DNA from: Candidatus Binataceae bacterium
Lineage (GTDB): Bacteria > Desulfobacterota > Binatia > Binatales > Binataceae
Direction of reading: 5' to 3'
DNA: 64,000 bases
NCBI GenBank assembly: GCA_035650475.1
Contig: DASRHP010000009.1
Location: forward strand, 486,545 to 550,544
Shown piece after piece: positions 17,069 through 26,459 of this stretch. The notes beneath the pieces are model-generated. The model had not been told where the DNA came from. It made no database searches and saw only the letters and a list, made by a program, of their open reading frames with translations. Position 1 is the first letter of the stretch. Every line of letters begins with the position of its first letter. Position numbers and translations under genes: made by a program.

Positions 17069-17842
17069 ATGGCCCAGTACGTCGAAATCGAACAGGCGCG
17101 CTCGATGAGCGGGCTCAGACTGGTGCTCACGCCGGGCGTGCCCGGGCCGTGGAGCGAGGCCGCCAAGAGCATCCTTCACGTCAAGCAACTTCCCTACGTG
17201 AAGGTGCGCCAGGAGCTGGGCGGAGCCAACCTCGCGCTGGTCCAATGGACCGCGCAGGCGAGCGCGCCGGTCATGATCTGGAACGACGAGCGCCCGCGCA
17301 GCATCTGGAACGACCAGCTTTTCCTGGCCGAGCGGCTGGCGCCCAATCCGGCGCTGATACCGGCGAGCCTGGAAGAGCGCGCGCTGATGTTCGGCTACGC
17401 CAACGAGCTGTGCGGCGAGAACGGCCTGGGATGGTCGAAGCGGCTGATGATCATCCACGAGGGGATGAACAGTGCGAGCGAGTCGGCGCGCCAGCTTTCC
17501 TCTTATCTCGGGACCAAGTACGGCTACGAGCGCGGCGCCGCAGAGGCCGCACCGGCGCGCATCGCGGGCATCCTGCGTGCGCTGCGCGCGCAACTCGAGC
17601 GCCAGCACACTCGCGGCAGCCGCTTCTTCATCGGCGACGCCCTCAGCGCGCTCGACATATACTGGGCGACATTCGCCGCGCTGCTCGATCCGCTGCCCGA
17701 CGAGTTGTGCCCGATGCCGCAGGGCTTTCGGCGCGTATACACCAACACCGATCCGACGATCAAAGCCGCGTGCGCACCGGTCCTGTTCGAGCATCGCGAT
17801 TTCATCTACCGCAATTTCCTCGAACTGCCGCTCGACTTCTAA
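17069..17842 (+). CDS. Glutathione S-transferase-like protein
   Basis: A 257-residue soluble protein with GST architecture: an N-terminal thioredoxin-like half (LTPGVPGPWSEAAKSILHVK, then APVMIWNDERPRSIWNDQL) and a C-terminal helical half with RFFIGDALSALDIYWATFAA, the GST helix-6 motif. The usual catalytic Ser/Cys/Tyr near the N-terminus is not obvious (PGVPGPWSE), so catalysis is uncertain. AAGGAG precedes the ATG at 17069; GTG 17045 is an alternative. Confidence 0.75.
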   Translation: MAQYVEIEQARSMSGLRLVLTPGVPGPWSEAAKSILHVKQLPYVKVRQELGGANLALVQWTAQASAPVMIWNDERPRSIWNDQLFLAERLAPNPALIPASLEERALMFGYANELCGENGLGWSKRLMIIHEGMNSASESARQLSSYLGTKYGYERGAAEAAPARIAGILRALRAQLERQHTRGSRFFIGDALSALDIYWATFAALLDPLPDELCPMPQGFRRVYTNTDPTIKAACAPVLFEHRDFIYRNFLELPLDF

Positions 17843-17904
17843 GCGCACTGCCGCAGCGCGCTGCACGGCGCACGCCTCCTGGCGCGCAGCGGGCGCTTGA
17901 CGGC

Positions 17905-19263
17905 CTAGCGCGAGCGCGCGCCGGTGCCGCTCAGCGCCGGACTGCCGGGTTCGCCGGGTGCGGCGCTGCGATAGGCAAAACTCAAAGTCCTCAGCGTGAC
18001 GGCCGCATACACCAGCCCGCCCAGCGCGGCCAGCGCCGCGCCCGCCGTGCCCACCGTTGCAGCGCCTGCCATCAGGCCCGCGCTCAGCGCGAGGACCCCG
18101 GCATTGAACGCCACGAAGACGAACAGGCGCGGGCGCGCGGTGCCAAGGCTCTCCGCGCGCACTGCGACCCATCCGGCGGCGCTGCGCGCGCGGACCACGA
18201 AGCCGGCGAACAAATGGTACGACATGCCGATGATGAAGTTGCTGAAGAAGCCCAGCAGACCGGCCGCTCCGAAGGCGGCCGCGAGCCGGCTGCCCTCGAG
18301 GCTTGACGCGCCCCCGCCCGCGAGCGCGACCGCCGCGGCGGCGCTTGCGCCGAGCCAGACGAAGCCCGCCAGCGCGTGGCGCGCGGTCCAGTCCAGCGCC
18401 ATCCTCCGCGTGCGCATCAGCCGCGCCATCGTGGCCAGGTACGCGAGCAGCGATAGCGCGATGAGCACGGCCCAGACCGTCGCTCCGCGCACGCCGGCGA
18501 GCAGCGTCGCCGCCAGCCCGACGACGCCAACTATCAGCGCGTAGAGCTGATAGATCGCGGCGCGGGGCAGGGGAACGGCGGGCAGGATGAAGGCCGGCAG
18601 CATCCGGTACGACACCGCGCATATCGCCACTGTCACCCATCCCGCCGCCGCCAGCGCGGCGTGCGCGCCGAGGTTGGTCAACAGGCTTCCGCCCATGAAG
18701 CCGTAGCTCTTATCCATTGCGAGCAGCAGGCCGAGCGTGGCCGCGGCAAGCAGAAACCAGATCGCCGCGAACATCCCGGTTTCGGCGACGCCGGCGCCGA
18801 GCTGCGGCCAGAGCAGAGGCAGCAGGTTGACTGCGAACAGCACCACGCTCGCCAGCATCACCAGCGCGGCCAGCCAGATGCCCAGCCAGATCCCGATGGC
18901 GAAGTGCGACACCATCCCGCTCGCCCCAATGAAGAACAGCACGAGTTGCGCGACCGCGAGCCGCGGAAAGGGCAGCGGGCGGCGCACCAGGGCCGGCGCG
19001 TAGCGGTACATCACGCCCATGATGCTCGCCGTGATCCATCCGAGCGTGAACGTATGGACGATTGCGAGCTGCCAGGGACCGTAGAAATAGTTTGCTACCA
19101 CGCGCGGCACGAGCAGCGGCGCGGCCGCAATCCCGACCGCGAAGAACAGCACCGCGAGAATGAAAAAGTTGACCGGCACGAGCGCCGCCGCGCGCTCATG
19201 GCCGCCGCGTGCGGCCAGGCTGTAGTCGTGAGGGTCTCGCTTCATCTGCGACAGTGCATGCAT
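17905..19263 (-). CDS. Polytopic membrane protein, NnrS / cytochrome oxidase subunit I-like
   Basis: A 452-residue protein with about 12 hydrophobic segments. Histidines sit in membrane helices: HTFTLGWITASIMGVMYRYA near residue 70, HFAIGIWLG, and FIIGMSYHLF near residue 345. The block 'HTFTLGW...MGV.Y...P....RPLP.PRLA' resembles NnrS-like and CcoN/NorB-like haem-copper oxidase relatives. The full set of oxidase ligands was not verified. It follows the SMP-30 gene on the same strand. Confidence 0.65.
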   Translation of the reverse strand: MHALSQMKRDPHDYSLAARGGHERAAALVPVNFFILAVLFFAVGIAAAPLLVPRVVANYFYGPWQLAIVHTFTLGWITASIMGVMYRYAPALVRRPLPFPRLAVAQLVLFFIGASGMVSHFAIGIWLGIWLAALVMLASVVLFAVNLLPLLWPQLGAGVAETGMFAAIWFLLAAATLGLLLAMDKSYGFMGGSLLTNLGAHAALAAAGWVTVAICAVSYRMLPAFILPAVPLPRAAIYQLYALIVGVVGLAATLLAGVRGATVWAVLIALSLLAYLATMARLMRTRRMALDWTARHALAGFVWLGASAAAAVALAGGGASSLEGSRLAAAFGAAGLLGFFSNFIIGMSYHLFAGFVVRARSAAGWVAVRAESLGTARPRLFVFVAFNAGVLALSAGLMAGAATVGTAGAALAALGGLVYAAVTLRTLSFAYRSAAPGEPGSPALSGTGARSR

Positions 19264-19321
19264 AACGGTCGCGCCAGGCGCGGCGATTGCCGCTGGCGCC
19301 CGCTACCGCGTTTTCCCTGAC

Positions 19322-20179
19322 CTAGAACCGTGCCCTCGGCACCGGTTGCCCGGCAACCCCCGGACGCGCGCGGAAGATCGTCCCCTTGCGGTCGCGTACC
19401 TCGCTGTTGTTGGCGGTGACCACATAAAGGTCGCCCATGTCGGGGCCGCCGAACGCGACGCTGGTGACTGTGCGCGCGGGTACTTTGATCCGCTCTCGGA
19501 GCACGCCGTCCGCTCTGAAACGCGCGAGCTCGCCCGGGCCGCCGACCACCGCCACCCACACCCCGCCCTCCGCGTCAACCGTCATCCCGTCGGGCATCCC
19601 TTCGGGCAGGCGCGCGAAGACGCGCCGCCCGTTCAGTCCGCGCTCGGGGCTTAAATCGTAGGCCCACACGGCGCGAGTCGTGGTGTCGCAATGGTAGAGC
19701 AGGCGCCCGTCGGGGCTGAAGCCGAGCCCGTTGGTGACTTCGATCCCTTCGTAGAGCATGGTGACCGCGTCCGGCGGGTCGATGCGGAAGAGCGCGCCCG
19801 GCGGCGGCTTGCTCGTGAAGTCGAACTTCGTGATGTCCATCCCGAACGAGCCGGTCCAGATGCTGCCGTAAGCGTCGACCGTCAGGTCGTTGAGTCCGAA
19901 TAGCGGCTTGCCCTCCCAGTGGGCGAAGATGTCGGTGAGCTGCGCGCTGCGCGAATCCCATTTGGCGAGGCTTGCGCCGGTCACCACGATTCCGCCGTCC
20001 TCGCACAGGGCGATCCCGCCGACGAAGGTGCGCCCCGGGATGAGCGTTTCGATCCCGCCGTCAGGCGCGCGGCGAAAGACACCGCCCACGCGCACGTCGC
20101 TGAAGTAAAGCCGGTTGTGTTCGTCGGTGCGCGGCCCTTCGAGCAGGCCGTAGCCCCAGGCAAGGGTTTCAAATTGCAT
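19322..20179 (-). CDS. SMP-30/gluconolactonase family protein
   Basis: A 285-residue cytosolic beta-propeller enzyme. Signature stretches are WGYGLLEGPRTDEHNRLYFS near the N-terminus (metal-binding glutamate in EGP), LNDLTVDAYGSIWTGSFGMD (Asn-Asp ligand region), TNGLGFSPDGRLLYHCDTTT and DGMTVDAEGGVWVAVVGGPG. These match the SGL/LRE family, which hydrolyses sugar or other lactones using a divalent metal. Substrate is unknown. It is divergent from the exopolysaccharide locus. Confidence 0.85.
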   Translation of the reverse strand: MQFETLAWGYGLLEGPRTDEHNRLYFSDVRVGGVFRRAPDGGIETLIPGRTFVGGIALCEDGGIVVTGASLAKWDSRSAQLTDIFAHWEGKPLFGLNDLTVDAYGSIWTGSFGMDITKFDFTSKPPPGALFRIDPPDAVTMLYEGIEVTNGLGFSPDGRLLYHCDTTTRAVWAYDLSPERGLNGRRVFARLPEGMPDGMTVDAEGGVWVAVVGGPGELARFRADGVLRERIKVPARTVTSVAFGGPDMGDLYVVTANNSEVRDRKGTIFRARPGVAGQPVPRARF

Positions 20180-20822
20180 AGCGCCTCGCAGGTCCGCGCG
20201 AAGTTTCGAGCGACGCGGACGTTAGAGGGTTGATCGCATGGCGCGTGCGGTAAAAGCAAGTGCGTAATAGAGGCCAACTGAGAGCAATTGGCAGTATCAC
20301 AAATCCAATATCTACTGCACAACATCACAAGCTAATCGAAAACGCAGTGCGACTTGTCGCGGTTTGCACAGCAATGCAGCGCTCACACCCGATGCTGATT
20401 CGCAATCGGCGTCAACGGCAATTGAATGCAGCGCGAAGCGTGCCGATGCACTCCAAGTAAATTTTGCGCCGTGTCTCGGTAACGTTTGCCATCAAGCTCT
20501 GCGACACGTCGAAAAACTCTGCGGATCGGCGAATTCCGGCTCAGGCATGGAGCTTGCCTTGAGTCAGCGCAACTGTCGTCGAACGACGACTTCCACTGAA
20601 CAGGACGAACATTCATCGCGGCCCGGAATCGCTTCGTACGGAATCTCGACAGGGACACGTACAAAATTGATGAGCGGGGGTGGTGGAAGGCTGATGGCTC
20701 AAGATCGACGGCTCCGTCGCGAGGCGTACTCCGGGCCCATCAAGCGGTTCGCTCAGGTCTGGCAGGGTGCGATGAGAGGTCAGTTGCCCGCTCGTTACGA
20801 GGATGAAACGCAAGCGCATGAG
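20180..20822 (+). other. Regulatory gap before the exopolysaccharide locus
   Basis: This 640-base gap between divergent genes is noticeably more AT-rich than its surroundings, especially 20250-20470. I see no convincing gene in it. An in-frame extension of the export gene runs back to 20364, but its sequence looks non-coding. A candidate sigma-54 promoter lies at 20543. Confidence 0.6.
20543..20558 (+). promoter_or_regulatory. Candidate sigma-54 promoter for the exopolysaccharide locus
   Basis: AGGCATGGAGCTTGCC keeps the invariant GG and GC in the right 12-base register and the TTGC box; it departs from TGGCACGN4TTGCW at the first, sixth and last bases. A start near 20569 would give a leader of about 250 bases to the ATG at 20823. 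Confidence 0.4.
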
Positions 20823-21590
20823 ATGCGCGGTGCCGTGCTGTGCTGGCCCGCCTGGCTGGCGGCGGCGGCGCTGATGCTCGTCGGATGCGCCGGTTCGGCA
20901 GCACATGGCGACCTTGCCGGTGCCCGGGCGGACGCGCTCTCGCCTGAACAGTGCCTGAACAATGCCGCCGTGCAATCGGCCGCGCTCCACCCCGCACCAA
21001 CCGACCCCCGCTCGTATCGTATCCAGCCCGGCGATCAGCTCGAGATCGACTTTTACCTCGATCCTGAATTCAACGACCAGGTCGCGGTCGATCCCGACGG
21101 CAAGATCCAGCTGCGCATGGTGGGCGCCATTCCGGCGGCCGGCCTGACCCCGACTCAACTCGCACAGGAGATCGACAAGGCGTACTCGACCGAACTGCGC
21201 TCGCCCAACGCCGTGGTCAACGTCAAGAATATGCCCGCGCGCCAGATCTACGTCGAAGGCCAGGTCACCCGGCCCGGCTCCTTCCCGCTCCAGCCCGGGA
21301 TGACCGCTCTGCAGGCGCTGGCGGAGGCCGGCGGGGTCACTCCTGACGCGGCCGACGACAGCGTGGTGCTGATCCGGCGCGACGCCTGCGGACGTCCCAC
21401 CGGCCAGCGCATCGATCTGGCCAGCGCCGCCGACGGCGCGAGCAGCGCCGAAGACGTTGGCCTGATGCCCTACGACATCCTGGTCGTTCCGCGCAGCCGA
21501 ATCGCCAACATGGACCTCTTCGTCCAGCACTATATCCGCGGCCTGCTGCCGATCGAGCCGTACCTGTCGTTCCCCGGACCGCCACTGTGA
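20823..21590 (+). CDS. Polysaccharide export lipoprotein (Wza/BexD type)
   Basis: A 255-residue outer-membrane export protein. The signal peptide (WPAWLAAAALMLVGC) ends in the lipobox LVGC. The polysaccharide-export domain follows (YRIQPGDQLEIDFYLDPEFN, VAVDPDGKIQLRMVGAIPAA), then SLBB-type sequence (RQIYVEGQVTRPGSFPLQPG, TALQALAEAGG). Wza-type proteins form the outer-membrane channel for capsule or EPS. The ATG at 20823 places the signal peptide at the terminus; in-frame ATGs upstream would bury it. It is the first gene of the EPS operon; the Wzc-like gene follows 16 bases later. Confidence 0.9.
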   Translation: MRGAVLCWPAWLAAAALMLVGCAGSAAHGDLAGARADALSPEQCLNNAAVQSAALHPAPTDPRSYRIQPGDQLEIDFYLDPEFNDQVAVDPDGKIQLRMVGAIPAAGLTPTQLAQEIDKAYSTELRSPNAVVNVKNMPARQIYVEGQVTRPGSFPLQPGMTALQALAEAGGVTPDAADDSVVLIRRDACGRPTGQRIDLASAADGASSAEDVGLMPYDILVVPRSRIANMDLFVQHYIRGLLPIEPYLSFPGPPL

Positions 21591-21606
21591 GCGGAGCTGT
21601 CTGACC

Positions 21607-23121
21607 ATGGTGCGACGCGACCTGAATTACTGGATCGAGCTGATATACCGGCGCCGGACGGCGTTTCTCGAGACTGCGGCCATCATCGTGGGCCTGGTCG
21701 CCCTTGTGACTCTGCTATGGCCGCCGGTCTACCAGTCGAGCGCCGAGATCCTGGTGCAGAACAACCGCGCGCAGCTGCTGGTTTCGCCCGGGCTCCAGAC
21801 CGAATCGCCCCAGAATCCAGCGGTAATCACCAACCCGGTCAGCGAACAGGACCTCAACTCGGAAGTCGAACTGATCACCTCAATCGAATTGATCAAGCGT
21901 GCGATCGCGGGACTGCCGGTGCCTGCGGAAAACTCCGCCTCTTCCTTCCTGCACAGCACGGTGGGCCTCGCGCTCGACATTCCGAACGACGGCTACCGGC
22001 TCCTGCACGGCGCGCCCGAGATGAGCCCGCAGGATCGATGGGCGCTCAAGCTCGCCCACCATCTGAACGCCTCGGTGATCAAGCGCTCTGACGTAATCGA
22101 GATCGGCTTCCGCGCGCACGATCCGCGCTGGGCGCGCGAGTTCCTCACCCGGCTGATCGATCAGTATATGGACTATCACGCGCGGCTCTCGCATGACCCG
22201 CAGGCCGAGCGCTTCTTCGGTCGCCAGGCCGGGCTGCTCCAGGCGCAGCTCAACGGCGCTGAGGAGAACCTGCGCCAGCTCCAGGTCAAGACCGGGATAA
22301 CGAGCCTGCCCGACCAGAAGCAGGCGCTGGTCAACCGGCTCTCCCAATTGCAGCTTGAATACTCACAGAATTCGGCGCAGCTCGCCTCGACGCGCCAGCA
22401 GGTCGCGGCGCTCGAGCAGGAACTGGGACGGACGCCGCAGCGCATCAGCAAGGAGCAGCGCTCGGTGCAAAACCTCGCGCTCGCCCAGCTCAAGGACGAG
22501 GTGATGAAGCTGCAATCGGAGCGCGCCGAGCTTTTAACCCGCTACCAGCCCAACAGCCGGCGGATCAGCGAGATCGACGCGCGCCTGGCCGCGGCGCAGA
22601 AGATCCTCGACCGCGAAAACCATCTCGAAGTCCAGGAGGTCTCGACTGATCTAAACCCCGTGTGGGTCGCGATCGACCAGAGTCTCAAGCAGTCGCAAGC
22701 CAACGCTTCCGCGCTCGCTGCCAGCCATGACGCGCTCGAAAAGCAGGTTGAAGCGACGCGCGGGCAGCTCACCGAACTGGTCAACAACGGAGTTGCGATC
22801 GAACAGCTTCAGCGCAAGGTGGAAACCGCCAAGGAGGCTTATCTCTCCTACGTACGCAAGGGTGAAGAAGCTCGGGCGGCGCAAGGCCTCAACTCCAGTC
22901 AGATCCTCAATGTCGCCCTGGCCCAGGCGCCGAACGAGCCGCTCCAGCCGGTCGCTCCGATCCTGTGGCTGAACCTGCTGGCGGGCCTGGTGCTGGGCGC
23001 CGTGGCCGGCCTGTGCGCGGCGTGGTGGGAGGAGTGCAGCGACCCCCGGCTCTATTCGGCCTTCTCGGTGGAGCAGGCGAGCGGCGTCTCCACCATCGCG
23101 GTGCTCCACAACCAGGGTTGA
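21607..23121 (+). CDS. Polysaccharide chain-length determinant (Wzz/Wzc N-terminal type)
   Basis: A 504-residue inner-membrane protein. TM1 lies at about residues 18-38 (TAFLETAAIIVGLVALVTLL) and TM2 near residue 455 (LWLNLLAGLVLGAVAGLCAA). Between them is a long periplasmic region with the Wzz start (YQSSAEILVQN) and heptad-rich coiled coils (residues 190-400, e.g. LEQELGRTPQRISKEQRSVQ). The cytosolic tyrosine-kinase domain of full Wzc is absent and is represented by a separate downstream gene. XrtA-type EPS loci use the same split arrangement. Confidence 0.9.
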   Translation: MVRRDLNYWIELIYRRRTAFLETAAIIVGLVALVTLLWPPVYQSSAEILVQNNRAQLLVSPGLQTESPQNPAVITNPVSEQDLNSEVELITSIELIKRAIAGLPVPAENSASSFLHSTVGLALDIPNDGYRLLHGAPEMSPQDRWALKLAHHLNASVIKRSDVIEIGFRAHDPRWAREFLTRLIDQYMDYHARLSHDPQAERFFGRQAGLLQAQLNGAEENLRQLQVKTGITSLPDQKQALVNRLSQLQLEYSQNSAQLASTRQQVAALEQELGRTPQRISKEQRSVQNLALAQLKDEVMKLQSERAELLTRYQPNSRRISEIDARLAAAQKILDRENHLEVQEVSTDLNPVWVAIDQSLKQSQANASALAASHDALEKQVEATRGQLTELVNNGVAIEQLQRKVETAKEAYLSYVRKGEEARAAQGLNSSQILNVALAQAPNEPLQPVAPILWLNLLAGLVLGAVAGLCAAWWEECSDPRLYSAFSVEQASGVSTIAVLHNQG

Positions 23122-23132
23122 GGCCAGAACCG

Positions 23133-24548
23133 ATGTATCATCAGCACTTTGGTCTCAGCGGCCCGCCCTTCCAGTTCACGCCCACGCCCGACGCGTTGTA
23201 CCTGAGCAAGACCCATCGCGAAGGGTTGGCGGCGCTTGAATGGGGCCTGCTGCGCGAACCCACTGGCTTCACACTGCTGATCGGTGAGAGCGGGCTGGGC
23301 AAGACCACGCTGGTCTGCTCGCTCCTCGCACGGCGCTACGAGAGCGTGCGCGCCGCGTTCATCACCAATCCCCGGCTGAGCTTTGAGCAGCTCATGCGGG
23401 TCGCGCTCTCGCAGCTGGCGCCAGGCATCGGAGGACACGGCAAGGTCGAAACCATCGAGAGTTTCGTGCACCTGCTCGACGATCTCGCGCCCGGTGAGCG
23501 GGTGGCGCTCATTATCGATGAGGCGCAGGACCTCAGCGCCGAGACGCTCGAGGAGCTGCGGCTGCTCTCCAATGCCGACGCCGCCGCCGAGCGTCGCCTG
23601 CAAATGATCTTCGTCGGCCAGCCCGAACTGATGGAGCGACTGTCGGTCCCGCGGATGCGCAGTCTCAACCAGCGCATCGGCGCCCGCGCGCTGCTCAAGC
23701 CGCTGACGCCGGCCGAGGTGCGCGACTATATCGATTGCCGGCTGCGCGCCAAGGGCGGCACGGCGCGCAAGATCTTCGCCTCGGCGGCACTCAACCATCT
23801 GATCGAGCGCAGCCGCGGCGTCCCGCGGCGCATCAACGTGCTCTGCCATAACGCGATGCTGCTGGGCTACGCGGCCGGCGCCAAGCGGGTCAGCCTGGCG
23901 ATGGCGCACACCGCGGTTGCCGAATACGAAGATCTGCTTGGCCCCGCGTATCCGCGCGGCGCCAGCGAGGCTCCTGCTCCGGCGGCCGAGCGGTCGTCGC
24001 GATGGGTCGCGCGGGCGGCGCTGGCGGTTACCGCGCTGGCCCTCGCGGTACTGTGTGCAGCCTACCTCTGGTCGGCGCAAATTCTGCTGGCTTCCAGTCC
24101 AGTGCATCCGAGCGTAGCCATCCGGCCCGCGGCGGGACCCAAAACGACCGGCCCAGGGGTCCTGCTGCGGCCGGTGGCTCCTGCTGACGGCGCGCAAGGG
24201 CGGCTCGGGATTGAGCTCGCGACTTCGATCGTGCCTGCGCCCGGGCGGACTGCGGCGCCCTCGTCGGCCCGAGCGACGACGAAGGACGCGACGCCGGCCG
24301 GCGCGGACAAAGGCGGCGCGGCAGCGGTATCCGCCCGCAATCTCATACCCAGCTCGGTGGCGGCGCATCTGCACGGTATCCGCGTGCGCTACGGCGATAC
24401 GCTGTCGAAGATTGCCGCCCGCTACCTGGGATCGCAGCAAGCGCTCCAGGAACTGCTCGCAGTGAATCCGCAACTCGAGAACATCGATCTCATCTATCCG
24501 GGGCAGACGGTTTACCTTCCGCCGGTCGCGGCGGCGACGGCCCGTTAG
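23133..24548 (+). CDS. XrtA-type AAA ATPase (ExeA-like) with C-terminal LysM
   Basis: A 471-residue protein. The start MYHQHFGLSGPPFQFTPTPD matches the ExeA/GspA-like ATPases found in XrtA/PEP-CTERM exopolysaccharide loci. Walker A is GESGLGKTT (residues 51-59), Walker B IIDEAQDL (about 127-134). A membrane segment near residues 290-312 is followed by a Pro/Ala-rich periplasmic linker and a C-terminal LysM domain (IRVRYGDTLSKIAARYLGSQ, YPGQTVYLPP). The LysM end probably binds peptidoglycan, tethering the export machine. It starts 11 bases after the chain-length gene. Confidence 0.88.
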   Translation: MYHQHFGLSGPPFQFTPTPDALYLSKTHREGLAALEWGLLREPTGFTLLIGESGLGKTTLVCSLLARRYESVRAAFITNPRLSFEQLMRVALSQLAPGIGGHGKVETIESFVHLLDDLAPGERVALIIDEAQDLSAETLEELRLLSNADAAAERRLQMIFVGQPELMERLSVPRMRSLNQRIGARALLKPLTPAEVRDYIDCRLRAKGGTARKIFASAALNHLIERSRGVPRRINVLCHNAMLLGYAAGAKRVSLAMAHTAVAEYEDLLGPAYPRGASEAPAPAAERSSRWVARAALAVTALALAVLCAAYLWSAQILLASSPVHPSVAIRPAAGPKTTGPGVLLRPVAPADGAQGRLGIELATSIVPAPGRTAAPSSARATTKDATPAGADKGGAAAVSARNLIPSSVAAHLHGIRVRYGDTLSKIAARYLGSQQALQELLAVNPQLENIDLIYPGQTVYLPPVAAATAR

Positions 24549-24566
24549 GGGGAGTTCGAGGGAACC

Positions 24567-25325
24567 GTGAGCAACTACTACGAGGCGATGACGCGCCCGC
24601 ACGACGCCGAGGAACGCCAGCGCACCGAGACGTCGATGTTCCACTCGCAGGCTGCGAACACCAACCCGCTGGTTCCGCTGCCGGTGCTCGACCAGGTGCC
24701 GGCGGCCGTGGCACGCGCCGGCGGCATTCGCGACATCAGCGAACGGTTGGCGCCGCTGGCGGTGGTGGAAAGCGCGGTGCGTCTGGGCGTGACGGCCTGC
24801 CGGGCGGGCGACGGCGCCTCGACGGTTGCGGCGGCGTTGGCCATCGATCTCAGCCAGCGGCTGGGACTGCGCACGATGCTGGTCGATGCCCATCTGCGCC
24901 ATCCCTCGCTCCACCGTCTGTTCCTGCGCAACAACCGGCATGCGCCCGAACTGGTGCTCGACGGCGCCTTGCAGGTGCGCGCGACCGACTGGCCGCGGCT
25001 GGAGTTGGTGAGCTGCTGCCTGGCGGAGGCCCAAGCGCAGCAGGAGCTGTTCGAGCAGTTCAGCGCGCTGCTAAGCGCCTATCCGGCGGCGGTGATCGAT
25101 CTGGGGGTGACCCGGCTGGACGCGCGCATGCTGCCGCTGGCGCGGCCGGCCGATCCCGTGCTGGTGGTGGCGCGCTACGGGCAGACCGAGCGGCGCGAGC
25201 TGACCACCACCGCCGCCGCCTTGCGTGCGGCCGGCCGCACAGTGGCGGGCGTAATTCTTAACGGCGCAACCGATCCGGTTGCCAAACCCCTGCGGAGATT
25301 TCTGAAAACATGGGCGAACTTGTGA
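24567..25325 (+). CDS. Tyrosine-kinase-like (CpsD/CapB fold) protein with degenerate Walker A
   Basis: A 252-residue protein of the BY-kinase/ParA-like fold starting at GTG. The P-loop region reads TACRAGDGASTVAAALA (about residues 76-92). Functional kinases have GEGKST here, so the ATP-contacting lysine is replaced by alanine (residue 84). The second motif is MLVDAHLRHPSLH (usually LVDADLRRP) and the third VIDLGVTRLDA. No tyrosine cluster is seen at the C-terminus ([11 protein letters not shown]). It is probably a pseudo-kinase that regulates the split chain-length protein. Its end overlaps the next gene by 16 bases. Confidence 0.75.
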   Translation: MSNYYEAMTRPHDAEERQRTETSMFHSQAANTNPLVPLPVLDQVPAAVARAGGIRDISERLAPLAVVESAVRLGVTACRAGDGASTVAAALAIDLSQRLGLRTMLVDAHLRHPSLHRLFLRNNRHAPELVLDGALQVRATDWPRLELVSCCLAEAQAQQELFEQFSALLSAYPAAVIDLGVTRLDARMLPLARPADPVLVVARYGQTERRELTTTAAALRAAGRTVAGVILNGATDPVAKPLRRFLKTWANL

Positions 25326-26416
25326 CTGCAGTTGGTGCGGAAGGGCGTTTGGACGACGGGCGCGGCGACGCGGCGGCGCTCGAGCGGCGGCTGCGCGCGG
25401 TGGCGGTGGTCGGGCTCGGCTACTGGGGTCCCAACTGGGTGCGCAACTTTTGCCAGCTGCGCGCGGCCCGACGCGTCATCGCCTGCGACCTCGACCGCGC
25501 GCGCTGCGAGCACGTCGCGGCTCTCTATCCGGGGGTCGAAACCTCGCCGCGCTTCGAGGACGTGCTCGAAGACCCCGAGGTCGAGGGCGTGGTGGTCGCG
25601 ACCCCGGTCAGCCGCCATTATCCGATGGCGCGCCGCGCGCTCGAAGCGGATAAGGCGGTGCTGGTCGAAAAGCCGCTGGCGATGGCGCCGGCGGAGGCCG
25701 CCGAGCTGGTGCGGCTGGCGCGCGAGCGCGGGCGCGTGTTGATGGCGGGGCATACGTTCGAGTACAGCGCGCCCGTGCTCAAGCTGCACCAGATTATCTC
25801 GTCGGGCGAGCTCGGCGAGATCTTCTACGTGAGCTCGATCCGCGCCAACCTCGGGCTCTTCCAGCACGACGTCAACGTGGTGTGGGACCTCGCCACCCAT
25901 GACATCTCGATCATCCTGATGCTGATGGGGCGGATGCCCGAGGCGGTGAGCTGCCACGGGCAGAGCCACTACCGCGGCGGAGTCGAGGACGTGGCGCTGC
26001 TCGCGCTGCACTTCGCGCGCAACGTGATCGCGTTCGTCCACGTGAGCTGGCTCGACCCCAACAAGATCCGCCGCACCACCATCGTCGGCTCGCGCAAGAT
26101 GCTGGTGTACGACGACACCGCGCCGCAGGAAAAGATCCGCATCTACGACAAGGGCGTCGACGTCCATCGCTACTACGACACTTTCGGCGAGTTCCAGTTC
26201 TCCTACCGCTATGGCGACATCCAGATCCCGCGCATCGAGGAGGCCGAGCCGCTCAAGAGCGAGTGCGAGCACTTCGCCGAGTGCATCCGCAACGCGGCCA
26301 CACCGCGTACCGACGGCCTGTCGGGCCTGCGCGTGGTCAGCGTGCTGCACGCAGCCAACGTCTCGCTGCGCAGCGGCGGGCGCAAGGTGGCGGTGGAAAG
26401 CGCGCTCGGGGCCTGA
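25310..26416 (+). CDS. Gfo/Idh/MocA oxidoreductase (WbpB/WlbA-like)
   Basis: A 368-residue NAD(P)-dependent sugar oxidoreductase. The Rossmann motif is [17 protein letters not shown] (residues 31-47), and the family catalytic motif is VLVEKPLAM (about 120). Conserved histidines follow in GHTFEYS and [12 protein letters not shown]. Together with the acetyltransferase and PLP aminotransferase directly downstream it forms the WbpB-WbpD-WbpE set. In Pseudomonas and Bordetella that set turns UDP-GlcNAcA into a 2,3-diacetamido uronic acid. The exact substrate here is inferred from context only. Confidence 0.82.
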   Translation: MGELVTAVGAEGRLDDGRGDAAALERRLRAVAVVGLGYWGPNWVRNFCQLRAARRVIACDLDRARCEHVAALYPGVETSPRFEDVLEDPEVEGVVVATPVSRHYPMARRALEADKAVLVEKPLAMAPAEAAELVRLARERGRVLMAGHTFEYSAPVLKLHQIISSGELGEIFYVSSIRANLGLFQHDVNVVWDLATHDISIILMLMGRMPEAVSCHGQSHYRGGVEDVALLALHFARNVIAFVHVSWLDPNKIRRTTIVGSRKMLVYDDTAPQEKIRIYDKGVDVHRYYDTFGEFQFSYRYGDIQIPRIEEAEPLKSECEHFAECIRNAATPRTDGLSGLRVVSVLHAANVSLRSGGRKVAVESALGA

Positions 26417-26459
26417 GCGGGGCGCACAGGTCTATGCCAGGGGGAGCGAGGAGGCGGTG

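Noticed and set aside
20364..20822. Upstream extension of the export gene frame
   Set aside because: In frame but non-coding in character, and it would bury the lipobox signal peptide; ATG 20823 is preferred.
23052..25034. 660-residue minus-strand open frame
   Set aside because: Shadow of the EPS ATPase and kinase-like genes; His/Arg-rich and without motifs.
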